DNA of 64,000 nucleotides from Pseudomonadota bacterium (GTDB lineage: Bacteria > Pseudomonadota > Gammaproteobacteria > Pseudomonadales > Pseudohongiellaceae): assembly GCA_027592275.1 (NCBI GenBank), contig JAQCKF010000013.1, positions 1 to 64,000 of the forward strand. Direction: 5' to 3'. Positions 50,211-59,467 of the stretch are shown here, piece after piece; the stretch's first letter is position 1, and each line of letters starts with the position of its first letter. Both the position numbers and the translations under genes were made by a program. The notes below the pieces were generated by a model that saw only the letters and a program-made list of their open reading frames with translations, made no database searches and was not told the origin of the DNA.

Positions 50211-51189
50211 CGCACTGCTTCAGTGTCTCGTCGCTTAGTGTTACATCGAGGGCCGCCAACGACTCTTCTAACTGATCTGCAGTTCGCGCACCGATAATGG
50301 TCGATGCGACAAAGTCGAAATTCATACTCCAGGCAGTTGCCAAAGTCACTGGGGACATACCAGCCTCTTTTGCAATCTCCATATATTTCGCAGTAGAGGC
50401 CAAGGTTCCTTCGTTTACAAAACGACTAGACATAGCCTTCTGTCTTGGATCTGCGGAGCCGTATTCTGCGAAGCGAGAGTTTTTGGGTATTTCTGGCTGA
50501 TTGTATTTACCACTGAGAACGCCGCCGCCAATCGGGGAATAAGGCAAGAGTGATACATGCTCCCTTTTACACACCTCTGCCAATTCATCCAGAAAACGAC
50601 GATTCAACAGGGAGAAATTATTCTGAATAGACTGAAATCGTGCTAGGCCCTCATAATCGGCAACGGTATTTGCCTTCGTCAATCCGTAGGCATTCTCGTT
50701 AGAAGTTCCGGTATAACGCACCTTGCCCGCCTGAACCAACCTATCTAATGCTTCCATCGTTTCATCAATAGGCACGATAGGATCTGGCCAGTGCACCTGA
50801 TAAAGATCGATGTAGTCGATTTTCATTCTGCGTAGCGAGCCTTCTACGGCCGCTTCGATATGGAACCTATCCAGAGCGGTCAGACCATGACGAATCGGTG
50901 GAACAAACCATCCTGCCGCTGCCCCAGCAACCTTGGTCGCTATAATGAGTGAATCTCTGGGTTTGGTCTGAACCCATTCGCCGAAAATTTGCTCAGTAAC
51001 GCCGACCGTCTCGGCCGATGGAGGAACTGGATAGACCTCTGCCGTATCGAAGAAATTAATACCGCGTTCATAGGACTCTTCAAGAATCTTAAACGACTCC
51101 TTCTTATCGCTCCAGCTACCAAAGCTCATAGTCCCCATACAAATAGGGCTAACTCTTAATCCACTCTTTCCTATATATCGATGTTCCAT
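50173..51189 (-). CDS. aldo/keto reductase
   Basis: MEHRYIGKSGLRVSPICMGTMSFG, FFDTAEVY, DYIDLYQVHWPDP. Confidence 0.96.
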   Translation of the reverse strand: MEHRYIGKSGLRVSPICMGTMSFGSWSDKKESFKILEESYERGINFFDTAEVYPVPPSAETVGVTEQIFGEWVQTKPRDSLIIATKVAGAAAGWFVPPIRHGLTALDRFHIEAAVEGSLRRMKIDYIDLYQVHWPDPIVPIDETMEALDRLVQAGKVRYTGTSNENAYGLTKANTVADYEGLARFQSIQNNFSLLNRRFLDELAEVCKREHVSLLPYSPIGGGVLSGKYNQPEIPKNSRFAEYGSADPRQKAMSSRFVNEGTLASTAKYMEIAKEAGMSPVTLATAWSMNFDFVASTIIGARTADQLEESLAALDVTLSDETLKQCDDVHRQILYPMG

Positions 51190-51232
51190 ACTACTCCCTC
51201 TTGCACCATTTAATTATAATCAAACGCAGCGC

Positions 51233-52354
51233 TTAGACCGGCGCGCTGCAATCGTCTCCGAGATAACCGCCGCCGCCACAATACACGGCATCCTGCAGTT
51301 GAATTCGTATTCCATCGGGGTCTGAGAAATAGACCTCCGGTGTTCCGCGTTCTATACCACCACGATCTGGCATACGCATGCTAATCCAATGCACTAATGG
51401 CGGGGTATTGTCCGCGTTCTCTCTAGGGGTGAAGCCATAATCTTCGAGCTTCGCAATAATGCCATCAACATCGAAGTCCTCGACACTGAGACAAACGTGA
51501 TCTACTCGAGCTGGTTGTGTAGGTGCGCCTGACTCGTCGCCGCCTACATACATCAGAAATTGTATGCCATCGCCTACGCCGACAATCGGCGATGTTGGCC
51601 CTTGATAGGCTTGAAAACCCAGCCCGAAAGCGCGCGTATAAAATTCATTAGCGCGATCTTTGTTGGCGAGAAAATTAGTAAAGTGGCTAATCTCTAAAGA
51701 ACGAAACATGCCGTCCGCTGATGCCTCCTCCACGCGTTCACAAACATCTCCAGATTCACCCGCTCCACCGCAGTGATCTGCGCCATTGAGTTGGTAGATC
51801 AAGCCTTCGATGTCTGCAAAAAATAACTCCTGCGTCCCTGACGCTGACCCGCCTTCACTCTGACCGCGAATCCTAGTCCAGGATTGCATAGCAATGTCGA
51901 GAGAGGCTGAATTGGGGCCCGACTCAGCACGACGAGAGATGCCTAGCGCATCTAGCTGATCGCGCACCGACTCCAGATCGAAATTTTCAACGCTTAGACC
52001 AATATGACTAAAGCCAGGCGCTTGGCCTGGCAACAACGGCGACAATGAGAAGAATCTCGGCCCTTCGCCAATGCGCAAACAGACAGAAGCGCCCTGCCGC
52101 GACTGGATGCTTGCACCGAACAGATCCTGATAGAACCGCACCGATCGCTCGACATTTGAAACGCGCATGCCATAGCTGTGAAGCTTGCGCACCGCAATTG
52201 CAGAACCTGACTGTGCAAATAATACCGAGCTGAGCGAGAGAGCGGGAATTGCTTTAAGGAGGGTACGTCGGCTGAGTATTGCCGATTTTCTGATCACATT
52301 GGATTTAGTCTTCATAGCCGCTGTCCTCGCGCCTTTTATTAGTCGCGACATCAT
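51233..52354 (-). CDS. twin-arginine-type secreted VOC (glyoxalase/bleomycin) protein, two domains
   Basis: SRRTLLKAIPALSLSSVLFAQSGSA; two VOC modules (RVSNVERSVRFYQDLFGA; FLANKDRANEFYTRAFGLGF). Real start may be internal (MKTKSN). Confidence 0.82.
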   Translation of the reverse strand: MMSRLIKGARTAAMKTKSNVIRKSAILSRRTLLKAIPALSLSSVLFAQSGSAIAVRKLHSYGMRVSNVERSVRFYQDLFGASIQSRQGASVCLRIGEGPRFFSLSPLLPGQAPGFSHIGLSVENFDLESVRDQLDALGISRRAESGPNSASLDIAMQSWTRIRGQSEGGSASGTQELFFADIEGLIYQLNGADHCGGAGESGDVCERVEEASADGMFRSLEISHFTNFLANKDRANEFYTRAFGLGFQAYQGPTSPIVGVGDGIQFLMYVGGDESGAPTQPARVDHVCLSVEDFDVDGIIAKLEDYGFTPRENADNTPPLVHWISMRMPDRGGIERGTPEVYFSDPDGIRIQLQDAVYCGGGGYLGDDCSAPV

Positions 52355-52418
52355 AGCTAGAGTCCAATGCTAGCGTCTACCTCGTGGCGAATTTAATTCG
52401 AAGCAACTTTAGTTGTAA

Positions 52419-52820
52419 TCAACTCTTATTCAATTCAACAGCTCCACCATCTTTCTGCCACTGCTCCATGCCTCCCTTAAGGTGCACGATATTCTCGATG
52501 CCCATGTTCTGTAGAGATTGTGTAGCCAGCGCTGAACGCCAGCCCTTATTACAATATAAAACCAACTCCTTCGCTTTATCGAATTCGGTGCGGTAATAAG
52601 GGCTATCTGGATCTACCCAAAACTCCAGCATGCCACGAGGAATGTGCAGAGAACCGGCAATCTTACCTTCGCGCTTTACCTCGCGAACATCCCGCAGATC
52701 GATAATTACTACCGACTCGTCCAAATTCTCCAACCGCGCCTTTAGCTCGGAAGAATCTATGGCCTGAATCTGCTGTTCTGCCTCGGCAACTAACTGCTTG
52801 TAGCCCTTTTTTAAATTCAT
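52419..52820 (-). CDS. rhodanese-like domain protein
   Basis: VVIIDLRDVREVKREGKIAGSLHIPRGMLEF, LVLYCNKGWRSALATQSL. Confidence 0.93.
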   Translation of the reverse strand: MNLKKGYKQLVAEAEQQIQAIDSSELKARLENLDESVVIIDLRDVREVKREGKIAGSLHIPRGMLEFWVDPDSPYYRTEFDKAKELVLYCNKGWRSALATQSLQNMGIENIVHLKGGMEQWQKDGGAVELNKS

Positions 52821-52872
52821 TCGTAGCTATCCTTGTATCCAATTGAACTATTCAAATTAACTTTTCATACCG

Positions 52873-53064
52873 CTAGCTAGTTATAACCTTCTGACATTGA
52901 GTACGCCCCAAGGGAAATACCACAGAACCATCTTCACTGATCCATTCCCCTACCCAATCGAATCCCTGAGCGGAGATGCCCGCGAAAGTAAGTATCGAAA
53001 ATCCATCAAGATCTGTGCCCAGCGCCTTCTGAGGCTGCCTCAATACTAGATTTTCTGCTTCCAT
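52873..53064 (-). CDS. small hypothetical protein
   Basis: 63 aa, plausible composition, intergenic. Confidence 0.35.
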   Translation of the reverse strand: MEAENLVLRQPQKALGTDLDGFSILTFAGISAQGFDWVGEWISEDGSVVFPLGRTQCQKVITS

Positions 53065-53313
53065 CTTACCTCGCCAACTGCTCTAGCTATAGGCAGGTGC
53101 AGAAAAAAAGTAACTACCCATTCGTGTGCTTCAGGATCATAGGCGCAAATTTTTTATGACGCATCTCACGTATTTTTTTATATTTTTGCTTATAAAATTG
53201 ACTCAGGAAATTTACTGATTGCTATCTTGACCTACTATTGTTGAGTATAAAGTCAGATAATGACTACATGTTGAACCTTACAAGGGTGCCTACGGCGTAT
53301 AAGTGTAACCGAT

Positions 53314-53631
53314 ATGAATGAGAGAGACTTTCACCTTGTAATGCACGCTAAGCGCCAGATTCACCGCGAGACAGCTCTCAGGTCCATGCTGATATTTGGG
53401 CTGCTATTCTCGGCAGCGCTACGCTTTCTAGGCGTAGAGTTCCCGTTTCTCTATCTGATGTTATTTGTCTTTCTCTTAGTATCGCTGATTTTTAGCTCAG
53501 ACCTGATTGCAAACTTCGGCTTAGTATCCAAAGACGATCTAATCAAGGTCATAGAGAAACAACTACATAGTGATCCAGAAATGCTCACGCGCTATTTAAA
53601 CACTAAAAGCCGGAGCAAAGTCGGACTATAG
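53314..53631 (+). CDS. small membrane protein
   Basis: 105 aa, central hydrophobic hairpin LIFGLLFSAALRFLGVEFPFLYLMLFVFLLVSLIFSS. Confidence 0.6.
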   Translation: MNERDFHLVMHAKRQIHRETALRSMLIFGLLFSAALRFLGVEFPFLYLMLFVFLLVSLIFSSDLIANFGLVSKDDLIKVIEKQLHSDPEMLTRYLNTKSRSKVGL

Positions 53632-53639
53632 AATTCAGA

Positions 53640-54728
53640 CTAACGGCGCGCGGACTTCACCAGAGCACCGCCACCGGACACGACTGCGCCGAACACATTG
53701 CCAGCGGAATCTACGGCCACGCCTTCAGGGTTTGAACCCGCTGGATAAGCCTCTACTGTTCCGTCGATAAAGTAATCCACAATGCCATCTAATAGGCTGC
53801 CCACGCGGATACCTGCATGCCATCCAGGATTCCTAGTGTCATCGAATTCCGATTCGGAATCCGCTACATAGATTATGTCGTCGTCACCTATGTAAATTCC
53901 ACTCGGTCTGCTGAAAGATTTGAATTCGCCGATATAGTTACCGACCAAATCAAATATCTTTAGACGATTATTACCCCTGTCACCCACGATTAATCGATTT
54001 CGAGAATCGATATCCAATGCGTGGGGCGTCTTCAACTTGCCAGCGTCAGATCCCCAGCCACCCCAGTATTTGAGTAGGTTGCCATCGCGATCAAACTTTA
54101 CGATTCTGGCTACCGTTGAAGCTGTAGCATCTGGATTCTGGCCACTGTGTCCATCGCCTACATAGATGTTGCCATCGGCATCTGTAACAACGTCACAGGG
54201 CGTTTCCAACAACGCATCTGTTCCATCGCCGGCCACACCGGGCTGCCCCAGCGTTAGTAACACTTCGCCCTCTGGACTTAGTTTGTAAACTACGTGCCCC
54301 ATGCCGGCAGTCGCTGGATTGTCCTCGCGCGGCCCCTGCCCATCCGTAACCCAGATATTGCCATCACGATCGACATGAAGACCATGAGGAAACAGCATCA
54401 AACCGCCACCTATCGAAGCGACAACACTGCCACTAGGATCAATCTTCAAGATGGGATCAACACTGGAGCCGGTACAACTATTTGTCCCGCAGCGATCGAT
54501 TGCCCACAGATGTCTACCATCTGGATCCATATCCACCCCTGCGGTGGACCCCCATTCGCGGCCATCGGGTAATATTGCCCAGTTGTCCACAGTGGAAAAA
54601 GGGTTCGGCCTTTTATTGATTGGCTCGAGCTGAGCGAATACGGTACCGCTAATAAAAATAGCGAACATACAGACAAGAAGAAAAACAGCGAGAGATATTT
54701 GTTTACCAGCATTAGAAACAGTGTTCAT
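53640..54728 (-). CDS. secreted NHL-repeat protein, peptidyl-alpha-hydroxyglycine amidating lyase (PAL)-like
   Basis: Signal peptide from MNTVSNAGKQISLAVFLLVCMFAIFISGTVFAQ; FPHGLHVDRDGNIWVTD, TPCDVVTDADGNIYVGDGH, TPHALDIDSRNRLIVGDRGNNRLKIF. Confidence 0.82.
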   Translation of the reverse strand: MNTVSNAGKQISLAVFLLVCMFAIFISGTVFAQLEPINKRPNPFSTVDNWAILPDGREWGSTAGVDMDPDGRHLWAIDRCGTNSCTGSSVDPILKIDPSGSVVASIGGGLMLFPHGLHVDRDGNIWVTDGQGPREDNPATAGMGHVVYKLSPEGEVLLTLGQPGVAGDGTDALLETPCDVVTDADGNIYVGDGHSGQNPDATASTVARIVKFDRDGNLLKYWGGWGSDAGKLKTPHALDIDSRNRLIVGDRGNNRLKIFDLVGNYIGEFKSFSRPSGIYIGDDDIIYVADSESEFDDTRNPGWHAGIRVGSLLDGIVDYFIDGTVEAYPAGSNPEGVAVDSAGNVFGAVVSGGGALVKSARR

Positions 54729-55122
54729 AATTAACTCTCCCTGCTGAGAAGTCCTCAGCAAAATTTATTCGCTCTAGCCCTCTTAGAACCGTACTGCTCG
54801 AAGCACTGGCGACTCTAATTCCTCAAAACAGATTAAATCAGCAAACTGGCGAATGCAATGAGCCACATCAAGGACTCACAAGACTATCGATCACACATGC
54901 TCGCGATGTTCGGCGCCCTTGCCGAGCGTGATAAATCGCCTTCAGCGACTCACTTACAGAGATGTTGTATTGGATGAGATCGAACCTCTGGGTAGCGAAA
55001 ACAAAGTTAATAGGACGCAACACCCGCCGAAGAATCCGGCGAGTTATTAGAGACGAAATGAAGGGAAAACTCTCGAAAGAAGCAAGAAATCATACACTTC
55101 CTGCCAGTTAGACGAAAAACTA

Positions 55123-56109
55123 CTAGCGCGTTACCGTAACGTTGACATTCTGGTAGGTAAACAGTGAGCCGTCGCTAGCGATACCACGCAACACATACTC
55201 TCCCGGTTCATCGAAGACCACTTCCGCTGACCAGCGACCATCTTCAGGCGGCTGAGGGATTCCAAATGGTGGCGCCCAGGGCGAGTTCGCATACATTCGG
55301 GTATCGGTATAGGTCTTAAACTGTGTTGGTTCGAAACTCGCCTTCGCGGCAGGACCTCGGTATACCGTCCACGAGAAACGCAAACCGGGACCACTAATGG
55401 CAACAATGGAAGATGGCGGCCGATACAATTGATCCATACTCGAACTGCTAGGTTGATCGCGGCGCGCCGGTAAATTGTCCGGATCGCTCGCCCTTACCGC
55501 CAGCCTAAGTGGCTCTCCAACACGTGCTGAGCGAAAACTTTCTCCCTCTACACGCAATTCGGGGGGAATATTCGTTCTCAACGAATCGCTAAGACTGCCG
55601 TAGTTACCACCCACCTCAGTAGAGATAACCTGAGGGTCGATTTGATAGTCGGATTTTAGCGTACCGTATGCGCGATTAGTCTGACCCTCAGTCCTTAACG
55701 TCCATACTAGTTCCTTCTCAGCAAAATCTGCAGGCACATCGATTGTGAACAGGAAGGGGTTGCGTCTGGGATAGAAATGAGTTGGTTGCCCCATGTCCGC
55801 TGTAGAAAAATCAAAACCATCCAGACTTAAATCGTCTAACTCGCCCGGCTCAACTTCGGAAAAATAATTCTCTGCGCCAATGGAAATATCAAATTGCTGT
55901 TCCCAGTTGGAATTCATGTAACCAAAGAACAACTTGAATGTCCCGTCCTCGTTTGGCCACCACCCTTCAAATGCAGGCGAGGTAATCTGACCACGTAGCT
56001 GCATGTATCGAGTCTGGGCATTGACCGGCTGAGCCACTAACAAAGGAATAAGCGAGGCGACGAGCAGTAAACTACCAAGCTTTGAAAATTTAAGATTTAC
56101 TAACCTCAT
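55123..56109 (-). CDS. secreted protein with GQPTHFYPRR motif and Ig-like C-terminus, unknown function
   Basis: Signal peptide; FEGWWPNEDGTFKLFFGYMNSNWEQQFDISIG...MGQPTHFYPRRNPFLFTIDVP; start next to the upstream stop codon (alternative GTG at 56112). Confidence 0.75.
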   Translation of the reverse strand: MRLVNLKFSKLGSLLLVASLIPLLVAQPVNAQTRYMQLRGQITSPAFEGWWPNEDGTFKLFFGYMNSNWEQQFDISIGAENYFSEVEPGELDDLSLDGFDFSTADMGQPTHFYPRRNPFLFTIDVPADFAEKELVWTLRTEGQTNRAYGTLKSDYQIDPQVISTEVGGNYGSLSDSLRTNIPPELRVEGESFRSARVGEPLRLAVRASDPDNLPARRDQPSSSSMDQLYRPPSSIVAISGPGLRFSWTVYRGPAAKASFEPTQFKTYTDTRMYANSPWAPPFGIPQPPEDGRWSAEVVFDEPGEYVLRGIASDGSLFTYQNVNVTVTR

Positions 56110-56111
56110 CA

Positions 56112-57578
56112 CTAATCATTCCCTTGTGCTAACGATGATTCCATAGACTCGGGTGCCCAACACATGGGACAGCCAACATCGTAGTCGTTTCGATCTTTCA
56201 TATTAGCTCGTCTGGTCGCCATCTCTTCTTGAAACTGCTCTTCGGTAAGCGACACGGAGTAACCCAGATCGATAAACATATTTGATACCGAACGACGTCC
56301 GCCGCCAGCCCAGTTTCGAGCATCAGCCAGATTAGGGTTCGCCCTAGTGGTATCGAGGAAGCCTATAGTGTGCAATATGGTACCTTTAGGAAGAAGTGGC
56401 GCCGCATCATCTTCATAGACATACTGCTTCACCCAGTTGTGATCATAACCAACACAGTTCAGCGTAAATTGGTTGTGACCCCAGATAGCTTCCATGCACA
56501 TCCGCACACCTGGTGCATGAAGGTGCGGCTCGAACGCGATAATTTTAGTGTGTTCTTGCAGAACCACATAGTTATGGAATTCCTGATTCGCCTCATTTGG
56601 CACTACATCGATATCGATACCATTACCTGTTCGTGGACCGCGGCGACTGTATTGAGGTTTGTAGCCAACTGGAAAGAACTTGATACCGAATTCAACGTAG
56701 GCTGAAGTTTCCCGTCCATTGGAATGCATATGAGTCGCTTCAAGGTGCAATGCGGAGTTCGCCGGAAGCAAGCGCCCAGCCTTCTCGGGAAAAATATCTG
56801 CATTGCGACCGACCTCATGGATAGGCCAGCTAACCACATTATCCACTACCTCAGAGCCGTCTTCGTTGAGAGAACCGCTTGTATAGGTCATATGGTGGAC
56901 GATATAACGACCACCAACCGTACCGGTAACCCCGTCGGCTGGAATATCATTGATCTCGCGAACCTGAATCGCTGAAACATAGCGATCTTCAGTAAGACCA
57001 GTAGGCACTAAACCAAGATCGCCCCACCAGTCTGGACCTGCAGCCGGGCGAGAGAAGTCATTCGAGCGCAAGATCAAATCTGGCTCGCCTATTGCCCATT
57101 CGTTGCCACTATCAAATTCTAAAAGAGGAGGTTCATTTTCTGGATTACCCCGAGGAGCGCCGTTATCGGCCCAAGCCTGAATCATCGCTAACTCTTTATC
57201 TGACAGTGAGTAGTCGTCTTTCATGCGAGTTATGCCAATGTGTTTTTCCAAGAAATAAGGAGGCATTGCTCCCATGCGATCACGTATTGCCGTGCGGTAC
57301 TTGATTACCGGAGCCCAGGGCCGCACTTCGTCGTAAGTCATCAGCACCATGGGCCCGCCACCACCGGGGCGATGACAATTTTGGCAGCTGCTCTGTAAGA
57401 TGGGTGCAATATGATCCGAGAACGTTACCGACTTGGGGTCGATACCAAAATCAGCAGAATCGTAGTAATGAGGCTGATGATTAGCCACGCTTGCATCATG
57501 GGCCTGCGCGGCGAGAGAAGATGAAAGAATTAGTGCGACTAGAGATGAAGCAAATGTAAGAAGGTGTCTGGCTGTCAT
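56112..57578 (-). CDS. secreted cytochrome c fused to PHM/DBH-like copper type II monooxygenase fold
   Basis: Signal peptide MTARHLLTFASSLVALILSSSLAAQAHD; CQNCH heme motif; YIVHHMTY, LHLEATHMHSNG, AFEPHLHAPGVRM, C-terminal GCPMCW. Confidence 0.72.
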   Translation of the reverse strand: MTARHLLTFASSLVALILSSSLAAQAHDASVANHQPHYYDSADFGIDPKSVTFSDHIAPILQSSCQNCHRPGGGGPMVLMTYDEVRPWAPVIKYRTAIRDRMGAMPPYFLEKHIGITRMKDDYSLSDKELAMIQAWADNGAPRGNPENEPPLLEFDSGNEWAIGEPDLILRSNDFSRPAAGPDWWGDLGLVPTGLTEDRYVSAIQVREINDIPADGVTGTVGGRYIVHHMTYTSGSLNEDGSEVVDNVVSWPIHEVGRNADIFPEKAGRLLPANSALHLEATHMHSNGRETSAYVEFGIKFFPVGYKPQYSRRGPRTGNGIDIDVVPNEANQEFHNYVVLQEHTKIIAFEPHLHAPGVRMCMEAIWGHNQFTLNCVGYDHNWVKQYVYEDDAAPLLPKGTILHTIGFLDTTRANPNLADARNWAGGGRRSVSNMFIDLGYSVSLTEEQFQEEMATRRANMKDRNDYDVGCPMCWAPESMESSLAQGND

Positions 57579-57764
57579 GTCAGTTATCCCCTGATTGCGT
57601 TTTAGCCTTAGCCTCACGCTTATTCTTAGTAGTAGGTGTTCTGTTAGGGCGCCGACTCAATTGTCGCTGCGAGCCCATACGTAGCCATCGAGATTAAATT
57701 CTCTTGAACGAAAAGTCCACAAAATCAGCCTTTCACAAGTGCGAAAGGTGCACTATTTCGTTAT

Positions 57765-59417
57765 TCAATACTCGGGGAGCGCAAACGCTGTCAGGGTCGT
57801 TCCGGAGGGAATTAGTACATATTGTCGGCCATCGAGCATATGGGTCATGGCCCCGGCTCCCCATATACGCGAGCCAGTCTGATAGTGCCAAAGGTTCTCT
57901 CCGTTTACCGCGTCGAAGGCCATGAAGTTGCCCTCGTGATCACCAGCAAATACCAGCCCCGCAGCCGTGCTCAATACGCCGCCAAAGGTCGGCGATGGAT
58001 AGGTGAATTCCCAGCGTAATTCGCCGGTCTGCACATCGAGAGCGCGCAGCGCACCGGAGCCTATCTCAGGATCAATGAACACGACACCGCCGAAGGAGGC
58101 CTGCCCAGGCACTAGATTGGGCTCTTCCGGCACTATGGTGGCACAGGTTTCACGCGCCGTGAGGTAAAACAGACCAAGCTCCGGGTAGAACGAAGGTGGC
58201 ATGAAATTCGTGCTGCCCCAAGGATCGGGCAAACAACCCTTACTCCCATCATTCAATACTATCGGCCTGCCATCTTCCCCTATTTCCCGCGCCCAAGTGG
58301 TTGCGGTAAAGGGTTTGCCTAGCAAAAATTCACCGGACACCCTATCAAGCACATAGAAGAAGCCATTGCGATTACCGACCATTACCACCTTGCGCGGCTC
58401 ACCCTGCCACTCAATATCCGCCAATACCGGCATATGATTTGAGTCCCAATCGTTCAAATCATGAGGCGTGAACTGGTAGTGCCATTTCAGCTCTCCGGTA
58501 TCCGCATCTAGCGCTACCAAGGAATTCGAGTACAGATTGTCTCCCGGCCTGCTGTCGCCGTAGTAATCTGGGTTGGGATTGCCCACGCCCCAGTAAATTA
58601 GGTTTAGCTCGGGATCATAACTACCGTTCATCCAGGTGCCACCGCCACCCTTCGCCAGAATCTCTGGATCATCCGGCCAAGTCTCACTGCCGGGTTCACC
58701 CGGCCCTGGTATTGTATTAAAGCGCCACAGTCGTTCGCCCGTAGCGGGGTCATAGGCATCAATAAAGCCCCGAGTCGCGTACTCGCCACCAGATACGCCA
58801 GTGATTACCATGCCATCGATGACCAATGGAGCACCGGTTGAGGCATAACCTACTCGGTAGTCGGCTAACTCAACATCCCAAAGGATGTCGCCGTTGCGCC
58901 TATCAAACGCTAGCAGATGTGCGTCCAACGTCACCATGAACAGACTATTGCCAAGCATCCCGAAGCCTCTGTTAACCGGCGCACTAGCACCATAGGTCAG
59001 ATCATCTGGAAGATTGCGTCGATACTGCCAGAAACGGCGACCTGTTTTTGCATCGATAGCCCAGGCGTAGTTATTTGACCCCGTTACATAGAGCACACCA
59101 TCGTCGATGAGAGGTGTCGTTTCGAAACCTCGACCTCGAGTCGTGGTGCCTGTCTGAAAGGTCCAGACCGGTCGCAGCGAAGCGACGTTCTCTGTATTTA
59201 TTTGCGTTAACGGGCTATGTCGTTTGCCGCTGTAATCACCGGAATAGGTCAGCCACCGAGATGGGTCCGAAAAGCCCTGTAGGATATCTCCGTAATCGGG
59301 CCCAGAATCGTCTTGTGCCAGCGCAGCCAAGGCAGGAAAAAGTAGGCCGAACGCCACAAACGATGAATTTTTGACCATTCTTCTAAGCATTTGATGACAG
59401 CTTGGGATTTGATTCAT
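57765..59417 (-). CDS. PQQ-dependent (quinoprotein) dehydrogenase
   Basis: PQQ propeller repeats: WLTYSGDYSGKRHSPLTQINTENVASLRPVWTFQTG, VVFIDPEIGSGALRALDVQTGELRWEF. Confidence 0.94.
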   Translation of the reverse strand: MNQIPSCHQMLRRMVKNSSFVAFGLLFPALAALAQDDSGPDYGDILQGFSDPSRWLTYSGDYSGKRHSPLTQINTENVASLRPVWTFQTGTTTRGRGFETTPLIDDGVLYVTGSNNYAWAIDAKTGRRFWQYRRNLPDDLTYGASAPVNRGFGMLGNSLFMVTLDAHLLAFDRRNGDILWDVELADYRVGYASTGAPLVIDGMVITGVSGGEYATRGFIDAYDPATGERLWRFNTIPGPGEPGSETWPDDPEILAKGGGGTWMNGSYDPELNLIYWGVGNPNPDYYGDSRPGDNLYSNSLVALDADTGELKWHYQFTPHDLNDWDSNHMPVLADIEWQGEPRKVVMVGNRNGFFYVLDRVSGEFLLGKPFTATTWAREIGEDGRPIVLNDGSKGCLPDPWGSTNFMPPSFYPELGLFYLTARETCATIVPEEPNLVPGQASFGGVVFIDPEIGSGALRALDVQTGELRWEFTYPSPTFGGVLSTAAGLVFAGDHEGNFMAFDAVNGENLWHYQTGSRIWGAGAMTHMLDGRQYVLIPSGTTLTAFALPEY

Positions 59418-59418
59418 T

Positions 59419-59454
59419 TATACCTTCTATACTTTCTATACTTTCTATAGTTTG
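59419..59454 (-). repeat. 9-bp tandem repeat (about 4 copies) directly upstream of the PQQ dehydrogenase start
   Basis: TATACCTTC TATACTTTC TATACTTTC TATAGTTTG on +; on - strand GAAAGTATAGAAAGTATAGAAGGTATAAATG. Confidence 0.88.
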
Positions 59455-59467
59455 TGTTCCTACAATC

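Noticed and set aside
59419-59454. CRISPR-like array
   Set aside because: Units are contiguous 9-mers without spacers; a simple tandem repeat. No CRISPR or cas genes seen in the window.
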